From Ignavibacteria bacterium UBA4661 (GTDB taxonomy: Bacteria > Bacteroidota > Ignavibacteria > Kapaibacteriales > UBA4661), in contig DHLT01000210.1 of NCBI GenBank assembly GCA_002405405.1, positions 2,198 to 9,541 of the forward strand: a stretch of 7,344 bases of DNA. Direction: 5' to 3'. The notes beneath the pieces were generated by a model. The model made no database searches. It saw only the letters and a list, made by a program, of their open reading frames with translations, and was not told the DNA's origin. Both the position numbers and the translations under genes were made by a program. Numbering within the stretch: the stretch's first letter is position 1; each line of letters begins with the position of its first letter. Below are positions 1-5,253 of this stretch, in pieces.

Positions 1-489
1 GTCAATGCGTGAATAGAGCAAACCAGCACCAATTGTTGAGCGACTCCTCAGCCATCCCAAGTTTGCTTCTATCCCTCCATGCAAAGCCCAACTACCTTGT
101 ATAGTTGTACTTTTCGAGACTTTTTGGACACCAGTAGATGGTGTGTATATGAAATAGTCGCCGGGTCTTCTCTCAGATCTGTCACCGACTATTCCTATAT
201 GAACACCCACGTACAGCGAGGTCACGTCATCCTGTAAAGAGAATCGCATACTCGGTTCTATTGCCAACTGGAAAGCGCGAATATTACGCTCGAAGAAATC
301 TCTGCCTGACTCATCTGAGTTGATCGGAATAACGCCAAATGTGCCTTCAACTGAAAACCTTGGTGATATACTACGTACTGTTGCTGTATTGGAAAGCGAC
401 AGACTTTGACCATACAAAGCGCAATCACGAAAAGTAAAAAGAGCAAGAGTGTATATCACGAATGCAATATTGATGGTTTGTATTTTCAT
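1..489 (-). CDS. Probable outer-membrane beta-barrel protein, N-terminal part (cut by left window edge)
   Basis: An uninterrupted minus-strand frame runs from an ATG at 489 to the first base, giving 163 residues with the C-terminus outside the window. The start MKIQTINIAFVIYTLALF is a typical Sec signal peptide; cleavage is probably near residues 24-28 (CALYGQ). The mature part alternates polar and hydrophobic residues in short amphipathic strands, with Gly/aromatic-rich patches such as SLYVGVHIGIVGD (91-103) and STIGAGLLYS (151-160). That is the pattern of outer-membrane porin-like barrels; I see no specific family motif. There is no Shine-Dalgarno sequence before the ATG. It lies 106 bp downstream of the lipoprotein gene ending at 596, in the same direction, so the two could be cotranscribed, with a 12-bp inverted repeat between them. 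Signal peptide: confident. Barrel: inferred from composition only. Confidence 0.7.
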   Translation of the reverse strand, partial: MKIQTINIAFVIYTLALFTFRDCALYGQSLSLSNTATVRSISPRFSVEGTFGVIPINSDESGRDFFERNIRAFQLAIEPSMRFSLQDDVTSLYVGVHIGIVGDRSERRPGDYFIYTPSTGVQKVSKSTTIQGSWALHGGIEANLGWLRSRSTIGAGLLYSRID

Positions 490-520
490 ATGGGTTACGA
501 ATAGTTTGTAGATGGATACT

Positions 521-565
521 TCATCAACCGCACCCTTGTTTAGGATACATGGATGCGGTTGATGA
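521..565. repeat. 12-bp perfect inverted repeat upstream of the barrel-protein gene
   Basis: TCATCAACCGCA (521-532) and its exact reverse complement TGCGGTTGATGA (554-565) flank a 21-nt loop. The dyad lies between the stop of the lipoprotein gene (596) and the ATG at 489. Neither strand has a T-run after the stem, so it is not a standard intrinsic terminator. In the minus-strand direction the T8 run (578-585) precedes the stem. It could be an operator, a U-less terminator, or an mRNA hairpin in the leader of the downstream gene. Confidence 0.6.
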
Positions 566-595
566 TGCCTCTATTTGAAAAAAAATGTATAAAGT

Positions 596-1885
596 TTAGC
601 GGAATGTTCTGTAACGCGCTTCAATGGGAGAGTTTTGCTTAAACACCTGTCCCGTTACCACAGTTGACCCAATCTGATGATTTTCCAGATAATCATCACC
701 ATCTGGCCAGACAAGATCTTCTTCCCAAAAATCAATCCAAAGCATTCTTAAGCTTGACGGAATATAGCCTCGATCGTTCCAGAATGTAGCAAAACCGTAG
801 GGGTATCCAACGTCTATAGTTGAAGGGATAATGGGCGTCCATGTATAGAATGGGGTACCCCATGATGACTTGATTGTCATGGGTTTAGGAGGATCCTTGG
901 GGATTACTTGATAATGAAAGAATCGCTTGCGACCTCCACCCCCATTTATTTCGTTGAATATCTGCCAATCCCCTGCCAATGATTGTTGCCAACCTATATA
1001 GTAGAATTCAGGGCTGCCACCAAACCACCCCTCAAAATCGCTTGCTTGACCGTGCACAGAAACATCTGTCAGCTCAACCGAAACCGGAGCACCCAGCATT
1101 GAGATGCTACTAAATGACTTACCGCTCTGATAAGTGTTTGGTGTCGATTTAGGCAATTCAATCTCTACTTTGTTCGGATTGATTTTCACGTGCTCATTGA
1201 ACGTGACGATGATGACGGGGCGATTATCTGCCATTTCTTTACTCACTTTAATCTTTTTACCATCGGCAGTGTAGCCATCAAGTTCAGCATTTCTTTCCTT
1301 CTGCTGACTGGATTTGACGAATGCTATTATTGGTAATATTTTTTTGTCCCACTTTTCGGCATTATACCAGTATAGGTGAATCGGAGCATTAGTAAATTCT
1401 TCGATTGCCTGTATTTCTGACGTGTAAGGATTGGCGGATACGTTTGCGAGCAATTTGAGGTCTGTAAGTTGTTTGACAATAGTTGAGAGTAATACTTCTG
1501 TTTCCCCATCAAACTTTTTCATTGTTTCTGCATAGATGATGTCCGCAACCGACTTATCGCTAACGAATGTAGCAAATATAGCCGCTGTTTTCTCAAGAGC
1601 CTTGTCAATACCTGCAATCTTTTCGGGAGTAAACTTTGCCTTTCTTTCAGCTTTAAGCATTTCACGATAAAGTTCCGGCGTCATTTTGACATCGTTTGTC
1701 TTGCTTGCAAGAGTATTCTCATTGCCGAAAATATCTGACGAGTTTTGCGTAGTGCAACTCATCACTATGCCTGATGCCACGAACCCCAACACCAAACAGA
1801 CGGCTTTTGGGTTTAGACATTGTACTATGTGCTTGCGTACATACGCTACGGATACAGTAAGCAGTGAACTATCGTTTGTCACCAT
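596..1885 (-). CDS. Putative exported lipoprotein, function unknown (429 aa)
   Basis: The ATG at 1885 is fixed by a strong Shine-Dalgarno AAAGGAG (1897-1891) five bases upstream. About 20 polar and basic residues precede a hydrophobic stretch (29-43) and a lipobox VMSC with the lipidation cysteine at 44, so the mature protein should be a membrane-anchored lipoprotein. Residues 65-150 are Lys/Glu-rich and probably helical. Residues 168-235 contain W/Y-rich strands, then YTADGKKIKVS and RPVIIVTFNEH. This pattern loosely recalls secreted domains of the DUF3103 kind, but that is from memory and weak. The C-terminal half (280-429) is rich in Gly, Trp, Tyr and Pro and looks like a beta-sheet domain. 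The SD and first 20 codons are nearly the same as in the lipoprotein starting at 3875, although the rest is unrelated. Function unknown. Confidence 0.85.
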   Translation of the reverse strand: MVTNDSSLLTVSVAYVRKHIVQCLNPKAVCLVLGFVASGIVMSCTTQNSSDIFGNENTLASKTNDVKMTPELYREMLKAERKAKFTPEKIAGIDKALEKTAAIFATFVSDKSVADIIYAETMKKFDGETEVLLSTIVKQLTDLKLLANVSANPYTSEIQAIEEFTNAPIHLYWYNAEKWDKKILPIIAFVKSSQQKERNAELDGYTADGKKIKVSKEMADNRPVIIVTFNEHVKINPNKVEIELPKSTPNTYQSGKSFSSISMLGAPVSVELTDVSVHGQASDFEGWFGGSPEFYYIGWQQSLAGDWQIFNEINGGGGRKRFFHYQVIPKDPPKPMTIKSSWGTPFYTWTPIIPSTIDVGYPYGFATFWNDRGYIPSSLRMLWIDFWEEDLVWPDGDDYLENHQIGSTVVTGQVFKQNSPIEARYRTFR

Positions 1886-1903
1886 AATGACTCCTTTGAA
1901 AAA
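1826..1903 (-). repeat. Shared leader element, copy A (RBS plus first 20 codons)
   Basis: This segment covers the ribosome-binding site and codons 1-20 of the lipoprotein gene and matches 3816-3892. Over the 60 coding bases I count 9 differences (about 85% identity), and 15 of 20 residues agree. Similarity stops after codon 20 on one side and a few bases beyond the SD on the other. It covers the n-region preceding the signal-peptide core, not the core itself. Confidence 0.85.
1891..1897 (-). promoter_or_regulatory. Shine-Dalgarno site of the first lipoprotein gene
   Basis: AAAGGAG on the minus strand, five bases before the ATG at 1885. It decides the start and makes the unusually long N-terminal region ahead of the signal-peptide core genuinely translated. 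Confidence 0.85.
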
Positions 1904-2069
1904 TGAAGAGATGCTCGCAAAATCTGTACGTGGTTATGTTTGGTAGTTCACACAGATGTGCACAATGGTGCTATGAGTGGCTCAACATCGTAGCACGTTG
2001 CACGCATGAGAAAAGATGAGCAATGAATAGATTTCTCATGCGATTATTGCGTCTTACCACTGATGACAA
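1904..2069. other. Divergent noncoding spacer upstream of the first lipoprotein gene
   Basis: No credible gene here; the short frames through it show no start signal or recognisable protein. It separates the leader element from the 187-bp repeat and has little similarity to the matching spacer 3893-4073 apart from a vague match next to the repeat. It holds two dyads: GTGCTA/TAGCAC (1968-1973 and 1991-1996) and the 11-bp inverted repeat at 2003-2042. I could not identify a convincing promoter, though one must lie here or in the repeat if the gene has its own transcript. Confidence 0.55.
2003..2042. repeat. 11-bp perfect inverted repeat in the lipoprotein upstream region
   Basis: CGCATGAGAAA (2003-2013) pairs exactly with TTTCTCATGCG (2032-2042) across an 18-nt loop. 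No T-run follows on either strand, so it is not an intrinsic terminator. It sits about 120-160 bp upstream of the ATG at 1885 and is absent from the equivalent spacer of the other lipoprotein locus. Possible operator or 5'-UTR hairpin. Confidence 0.6.
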
Positions 2070-2256
2070 AAACGCGGCGCGAACATACCACACTATTGGT
2101 GTCTTTGCAAGAGCCAAAAGCCCACAGTGCGATACAATCGTATGAAGTGCGACAAAAATCGTACAGGATGCGACACAGAGCCATCGAAATGCACCGACAC
2201 TTTTGCAAAATCGGGGTGTTTTTTGCATGATTTTTCGATAAGGGTAGTTTTTTGAG
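2070..2256. repeat. 187-bp direct repeat, copy A
   Basis: Matches 4074-4259 in the same orientation with about 8 substitutions and one single-base indel (about 95% identity). It starts at AAACGCGGCG and ends at a T-run followed by GAG. It lies between the terminator of the small-membrane-protein operon and the first lipoprotein gene. The longest minus-strand frame through it differs between copies mainly by amino-acid-changing substitutions (F/S, S/A, V/A, W/G), so it does not behave as a conserved protein. It contains tandem TGCGA-type units (2128-2210). Confidence 0.93.
2128..2210. repeat. Iterated 20-21 bp TGCGA motif, copy A
   Basis: Units start at 2128 (TGCGATACAATCGTA), 2148 (TGCGACAAAAATCGTA), 2169 (TGCGACACAGAGCCATCGA) and, weakly, 2190 (TGCACCGACAC). 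The period is 20, 21 and 21 bp, about two helical turns, so the motifs face the same side of the DNA. Units 1 and 2 are also imperfect palindromes (TGCGAT/ATCGTA). Direct repeats at about 21 bp are typical of LytTR regulator sites; assigning them to the nearby LytTR gene is inference. Confidence 0.6.
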
Positions 2257-2269
2257 TGCTGTTTACCTC

Positions 2270-2303
2270 AAAAAACACCCCCATACGTGTGTGCATGGGG
2301 GTG
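2270..2303 (-). terminator. Intrinsic terminator of the lipoprotein/small membrane protein operon
   Basis: Read on the minus strand, a perfect 9-bp GC-rich stem CACCCCCAT / ATGGGGGTG (2303-2295 and 2284-2276) with a 10-nt loop is followed directly by TTTTTT (2275-2270). It lies 32 bp after the stop of the gene ending at 2335. The T-run also pairs with a second run at 2248-2256 (TTTTTTGAG against CTCAAAAAA), which may give some termination in the other direction. Confidence 0.9.
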
Positions 2304-2334
2304 AGCATCCATAATTCTGAAGCCGCAGTACAAG

Positions 2335-2637
2335 CTATTTCTTGACCGCTCTTTGTACAGTTGCATCGATATACTTTTGCTCTTCTCTCAACAAGCTATC
2401 ATATTCCTTTTGGAGCGTGTATTTGTACTGCTTGATACTATCAACTTCATGTTGCAGGATACTCATCGAGTATTGCGACGGCGATGGAGACGACCACCAA
2501 ACTATTACATGAAAGAATACCAAGACAATTGCTCCTGCTACAACAACAAACAGTGTGTTGATAGCAGTGCGAAGGTAAGGATTGCTTGCATACCAATTTC
2601 TTACAGAGTCGATGGTCGAAAAAAAATTATTGGACAT
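2335..2637 (-). CDS. Small single-pass membrane protein with C-terminal coiled coil (100 aa)
   Basis: The ATG at 2637 is preceded by a strong Shine-Dalgarno AAGGAGG (2652-2646), eight bases upstream, inside the end of the preceding gene; the two frames overlap by 11 bp, suggesting translational coupling. Residues 1-24 carry Arg residues and aromatics, residues 26-48 form one transmembrane helix (NTLFVVVAGAIVLVFFHVIV), a short Ser/Pro stretch (49-56) follows, and residues 57-96 are heptad-like (Leu, Val, Ile among Lys/Glu/Gln). The positive-inside rule suggests a cytoplasmic N-terminus and a periplasmic coiled coil. Size and topology recall FtsL/DivIC-type or spanin-type small proteins, but no family signature is visible. 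It shares its layout with the protein encoded just upstream. Function unknown. Confidence 0.82.
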   Translation of the reverse strand: MSNNFFSTIDSVRNWYASNPYLRTAINTLFVVVAGAIVLVFFHVIVWWSSPSPSQYSMSILQHEVDSIKQYKYTLQKEYDSLLREEQKYIDATVQRAVKK

Positions 2638-2962
2638 GGGTGCTTCCTCCTTCGTGCTTTGAATTGCTGTGTTGCTTCATTGCCTTTTCTTGTATCATTA
2701 AACGAAGACGGGCAATTTTCTCTTCCAGCATAACAATATCTTTCGTGGTTTGATAATACTCTTCTGTGAGCGCGAGGAATCGCTCGGTATCAGCATTCCG
2801 TTTTACGACTACTTGTGATAAATTGCTGACATTGAAACTTTCAATGAATGCTTGTTTTTCAATGATATAAAAGACACTATAAACAAGAGTCAGTACTAAA
2901 AAAATAATACTTACTCGTGCAATAAATGAAGGCTTCGATTGATGCATTAAGGGCGTATTCAT
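2627..2962 (-). CDS. Small single-pass membrane protein with coiled coil (111 aa)
   Basis: The open frame extends to 3100, but that start would overlap the end of the lipoprotein gene by 89 bp and give an unlikely N-terminus. I prefer the ATG at 2962, 49 bp after the lipoprotein stop; the ATG at 2947 is an alternative. Neither has a good Shine-Dalgarno sequence, so expression may depend on the upstream gene. A short basic N-terminus (K10, R16) leads into one transmembrane helix at 13-34 (FIARVSIIFLVLTLVYSVFY). Residues 50-97 form a likely coiled coil rich in Glu, Lys, Leu and Ile, and the tail (98-111) is polar. Its end overlaps the next gene by 11 bp. The pair could form a heteromeric membrane coiled coil, possibly with the lipoprotein; this is inference from gene order and topology. 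No known family recognised. Confidence 0.75.
   Translation of the reverse strand: MNTPLMHQSKPSFIARVSIIFLVLTLVYSVFYIIEKQAFIESFNVSNLSQVVVKRNADTERFLALTEEYYQTTKDIVMLEEKIARLRLMIQEKAMKQHSNSKHEGGSTHVQ
2646..2652 (-). promoter_or_regulatory. Shine-Dalgarno site of the 100-aa membrane protein gene
   Basis: AAGGAGG on the minus strand, eight bases before the ATG at 2637. It lies inside the 3' end of the upstream coding sequence, which supports the 11-bp overlap being real and the downstream frame being translated. Confidence 0.85.
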
Positions 2963-3011
2963 ACAGTTTGGCACCGATGACAGTTGTAGATTATTTGGTT
3001 TATTGTCAAGA

Positions 3012-3875
3012 TTAATCCCAACGAATTCTAGAGAACACTCTACAACGGTTAGTGCGTGGGTTATAAACAACTTCGCACTCAACACGTGCAGTTTCCCCAA
3101 ACGTAACGCCAGCTATTTGTATTCCAAACGGAACAGTCATATCAATATAAAATGTAAAAGGACCGTCTGTAAAAGTTGTCGGTTGATACGAAGTTACAGC
3201 AAAGTTTTGAATAGACCATCCTATCGTCACTCCAGTCATATAGATACTTGCCGGACCATCCCAATTCGTTACTGACCAACCATGAGCACCAAGCCAAGTC
3301 TGAAAGCTAAAATGAATGTTTGAAAACCAACCTTGCTGAATAACAATATCAACAACACCCATTCCTCTACCATAGTCATTTGAATATCCCGCACCAGGGT
3401 GTATTCTTGGAGCGAATTCATCAACACGGTCATCAGTCAATGATGTTATCTCACCTGCTAGATTTTCCGTTAGTGTGTTTTCTGCTTGAAACGACAAGGA
3501 TTGTAGCTGTTGAGCAATAAACTTTTTCGCCTCTTCCATAGTTGCAAATTCTTTTACTTTCATACCTTTAGGTAAAGAAGATGCCGAGATAGGTTTCAGG
3601 CGAAATTTTTGTAACTCATCTGAGTTTAACGGAATAATCTTGATCGCGCCGTGTTCATAGTCTTTATTTTTCTCTAGAGACCTTCCCGATACCTTATCTT
3701 GTTGAGCTACTTCTGTACCTTCTGGGGTTGTCCGATGTGAAACATTCAATGTATCAATAGGATCGGTGCAAGATACAAGTACTAACGACATAATGCCCAT
3801 TGAGCTGAGCATTAAAATTCGTTTGCGTAGATACGCTACGGATACAGTAATCAGTGAACTATTGTTTGTCGTCAT
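3012..3875 (-). CDS. Putative exported lipoprotein, function unknown (287 aa)
   Basis: The ATG at 3875 has a Shine-Dalgarno AAGGAG (3886-3881) five bases upstream. A 20-residue n-region shared with the other lipoprotein precedes a hydrophobic core (21-35) and a good lipobox LVSC with the lipidation cysteine at 36. Residues 37-75 are polar and probably a flexible tether. Residues 77-130 hold a mixed segment (IIPLNSDELQKF, then a helix around EEAKKFIAQQLQSL). Residues 160-287 are Gly/Trp/Tyr/Thr-rich with alternating strands, apparently an exposed beta domain; C267 and C278 could form a disulfide. It is the first gene of a unit with the two small membrane coiled-coil genes ending at 2335. I recognise no family and assign no function. 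Confidence 0.85.
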   Translation of the reverse strand: MTTNNSSLITVSVAYLRKRILMLSSMGIMSLVLVSCTDPIDTLNVSHRTTPEGTEVAQQDKVSGRSLEKNKDYEHGAIKIIPLNSDELQKFRLKPISASSLPKGMKVKEFATMEEAKKFIAQQLQSLSFQAENTLTENLAGEITSLTDDRVDEFAPRIHPGAGYSNDYGRGMGVVDIVIQQGWFSNIHFSFQTWLGAHGWSVTNWDGPASIYMTGVTIGWSIQNFAVTSYQPTTFTDGPFTFYIDMTVPFGIQIAGVTFGETARVECEVVYNPRTNRCRVFSRIRWD

Positions 3876-3892
3876 AACGACTCCTTGAAAAA
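3816..3892 (-). repeat. Shared leader element, copy B (RBS plus first 20 codons)
   Basis: Partner of 1826-1903. It covers the Shine-Dalgarno site and codons 1-20 of the 287-aa lipoprotein. Of the codons that differ from copy A, nearly all change the amino acid and only about two differ silently. Confidence 0.85.
3881..3886 (-). promoter_or_regulatory. Shine-Dalgarno site of the second lipoprotein gene
   Basis: AAGGAG on the minus strand, five bases before the ATG at 3875, with the same spacing as in the other lipoprotein gene. Confidence 0.85.
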
Positions 3893-4073
3893 CATGTCGC
3901 CTACCTTTTTAATTTATTATGTTTGTGTGTGGGCAAAACGTCTAAACCGGCTGGAATGGTTCTTGTTCTACTCACACTCGCATGAAGAGGTAGACTAAAC
4001 TTCTTTGTGCGATTTTTTTACTGTGTTGTCTTATCATTCACACACGTTTTCTGCGCCTTGGCTACCATCACCC
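3893..4073. other. Divergent noncoding spacer upstream of the second lipoprotein gene
   Basis: No gene is supported here. It occupies the same place as 1904-2069 but has a different sequence. The minus strand contains an AT-rich stretch (ACATAATAAATTAAAAA, about 3906-3922) shortly before the Shine-Dalgarno site that could be part of a promoter or an unstructured leader; I see no confident -35/-10 pair. One further TGCGATT occurs at 4008, out of phase with the repeat units. Confidence 0.5.
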
Positions 4074-4259
4074 AAACGCGGCGCGAACATACCACACTAT
4101 TGGTGTCTTTGCAATAGCCCAAAGCCCACAGTGCGATACAATCGTATGAAGTGCGACAAAAATCGTACAGGATGCGACGCAGAGCCATCGAAATGCACCG
4201 CCACTTTTGCAGAATCGGGGTGTTTTTTGCATGATTTTTCGTCAAGGGTGGTTTTTGAG
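4074..4259. repeat. 187-bp direct repeat, copy B
   Basis: About 95% identical to 2070-2256 at a constant offset of 2004 bp until a one-base gap in the terminal T-run. It lies between the stop of the LytTR gene and the second lipoprotein gene, the same relative position as copy A. Small frames through it are not conserved as protein. Confidence 0.93.
4132..4214. repeat. Iterated 20-21 bp TGCGA motif, copy B
   Basis: The same units as in copy A, starting at 4132, 4152, 4173 and weakly 4194. The first two units are unchanged between the copies. The third and fourth carry one substitution each near their starts (4179, 4201) and the fourth a second at 4212, so the best-formed units are also the best conserved. 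Confidence 0.6.
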
Positions 4260-4285
4260 GGATGTCTTGCACATATTTTCAAAGC

Positions 4286-4301
4286 AAGTGAGTACTCACT
4301 T
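4286..4301. repeat. 16-bp perfect palindrome at the LytTR stop codon
   Basis: AAGTGAGTACTCACTT is self-complementary and contains the TGA stop (4298-4296) of the LytTR gene. On the minus strand it is followed by GCTTTGAAAATATG, a poor T-tract. It may be a weak terminator or an operator at the gene end. Confidence 0.5.
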
Positions 4302-5117
4302 CTCCGGTAGAGATAGATAACGAGCGTTGATACGTTGGTCTAATACATGGCGATAATTACGCGACACTTTGAACGACTCTCCTCCATCATTGGAGTTGTT
4401 GATACGTACCGCTACATGCAAGTGTTTGTTCTCGAAGTATGTTTTTTCGACATAATCAACATTGACGATAACATCACGAGAAATTTGCACCATCGTCGAT
4501 GGAGACATATTTTCCAACATAACACTCCATGCTTTCACCCCTTGATTTGCAATCATCGCTCTACCCGACGCCAGTACAAATTTTGCCCCCGTGAGATATG
4601 CTTCGCAGTACACAATGTCGGCTATTCGTACTAATTGCCTTTCTGAGCCTGTATTGATAACAAGTCTGTCGATAGCATCTATCGGACCGGTACTATATGC
4701 CGAACCGACACTATAGGGCAAAGCTTCGTACTGAATATTGGCGTATCTTCCGTAAGAAGGTGCATCCGCCGGAGGCATCAGTGCATTACGAAATGCTAAT
4801 TGTACAAGATGACCGGCATTGATCCCCAAACTCATACTATCACCACTTTGTGGTTCGCCTATATTGATGATGATAAAAGGTGCAATCATCTCGATAGTGT
4901 TCGGGTCGGCAAAGATGCGATCTGCTAATGCGCTTTGCCAGCCAATATCGCAAAAGACAAGTGATGGCTGAATCGTACAGAGAGCATCAAAACCATCCTC
5001 AACGGTGGCACAATATCCTAGTGTACCAATATGATCGCCTAAAACTTTCTGAAGAATTTGCTCGACAAGATCAGCAATGACTCGCCGACCATGAATAACA
5101 AGACAATGAAGAGGCAT
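4296..5117 (-). CDS. LytTR-family DNA-binding regulator with degenerate receiver domain (273 aa)
   Basis: Predicted cytoplasmic transcription regulator. Residues 1-105 have the order of a CheY-like receiver: strand LHCLVI, helix, strand PSLVFCDIG with D57 where the phospho-acceptor Asp belongs, and strand FIIINIG. However, the usual acidic pair after strand 1 is His-Gly (9-10), the Thr/Ser after strand 4 is not evident, and the conserved Lys-Pro is missing, so normal phosphorylation is doubtful. Residues 150-268 match a LytTR domain: RQLVRIADIVYCEAY, a KFVLASGRAMI strand pair, MVQISRDVIVNVDYVEKTY (cf. F.R.HRSYIVN in the family) and ESFKVSRNYRHVLDQRI (cf. lPVSRRY). The frame opens with a GTG at 5153, but that codon lies in a tandem repeat; the ATG at 5117 starts exactly at receiver strand 1. 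No Shine-Dalgarno or cognate kinase is visible. It lies next to repeat copy B. Confidence 0.85.
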   Translation of the reverse strand: MPLHCLVIHGRRVIADLVEQILQKVLGDHIGTLGYCATVEDGFDALCTIQPSLVFCDIGWQSALADRIFADPNTIEMIAPFIIINIGEPQSGDSMSLGINAGHLVQLAFRNALMPPADAPSYGRYANIQYEALPYSVGSAYSTGPIDAIDRLVINTGSERQLVRIADIVYCEAYLTGAKFVLASGRAMIANQGVKAWSVMLENMSPSTMVQISRDVIVNVDYVEKTYFENKHLHVAVRINNSNDGGESFKVSRNYRHVLDQRINARYLSLPEK

Positions 5118-5150
5118 ACAAACGCTGAGAATTATTAGACAAGGCAAGCG

Positions 5151-5180
5151 CACTACTGCCCACTACCGCGCACTACCGCA
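5151..5180. repeat. Three tandem 10-bp repeats upstream of the LytTR gene
   Basis: CACTACTGCC, CACTACCGCG and CACTACCGCA lie head to tail at 5151-5180, 34-63 bp before the ATG at 5117. The period is one helical turn, so the repeated face is in phase. This could be an operator for the LytTR gene. The possible GTG start at 5153 is the last three bases of the array on the minus strand. Confidence 0.65.
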
Positions 5181-5253
5181 ATATAAACATCACTATAACC
5201 ACAGCAGAATATGTAAAGAGTTTTTTTTCTGCTTTTTGTACAGTTATTGAGCC

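Noticed and set aside
258..446. 62-codon minus-strand frame starting MLFLLFVIALCMV
   Set aside because: It overlaps the start of the signal-peptide protein (489 to left edge) in another frame; that frame stays open to the window edge and makes a coherent exported protein, while this one stops early.
1904..2069. Sigma-70 type promoter for the 429-aa lipoprotein gene
   Set aside because: I found no -35/-10 pair with acceptable spacing, and the promoter consensus of the host is unknown.
2128..2210. Tandem units in the 187-bp repeat as a CRISPR array
   Set aside because: Units are only 20-21 bp, directly abutting, degenerate, with no spacers and no cas genes nearby.
2093..2308. 71-codon minus-strand frame through repeat copy A, with a 61-codon counterpart at 4097-4282, as a conserved small gene
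   Set aside because: The similar peptides simply reflect the near-identical DNA. Most differences between copies change the amino acid, starts and N-termini differ, there is no Shine-Dalgarno, and the first overlaps the operon terminator.
2963..3100. N-terminal extension of the 111-aa membrane protein up to 3100
   Set aside because: It would overlap the lipoprotein coding end by 89 bp and lacks a Shine-Dalgarno; the ATG at 2962 gives a normal short basic N-terminus before the transmembrane helix.
2070..4259. The repeat pair as ends of a composite transposon carrying the lipoprotein operon
   Set aside because: Although the repeats flank 1.8 kb, there is no transposase or terminal inverted repeat, and each copy keeps its own relation to a downstream lipoprotein gene. 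Tandem duplication or cassette reuse explains this better.
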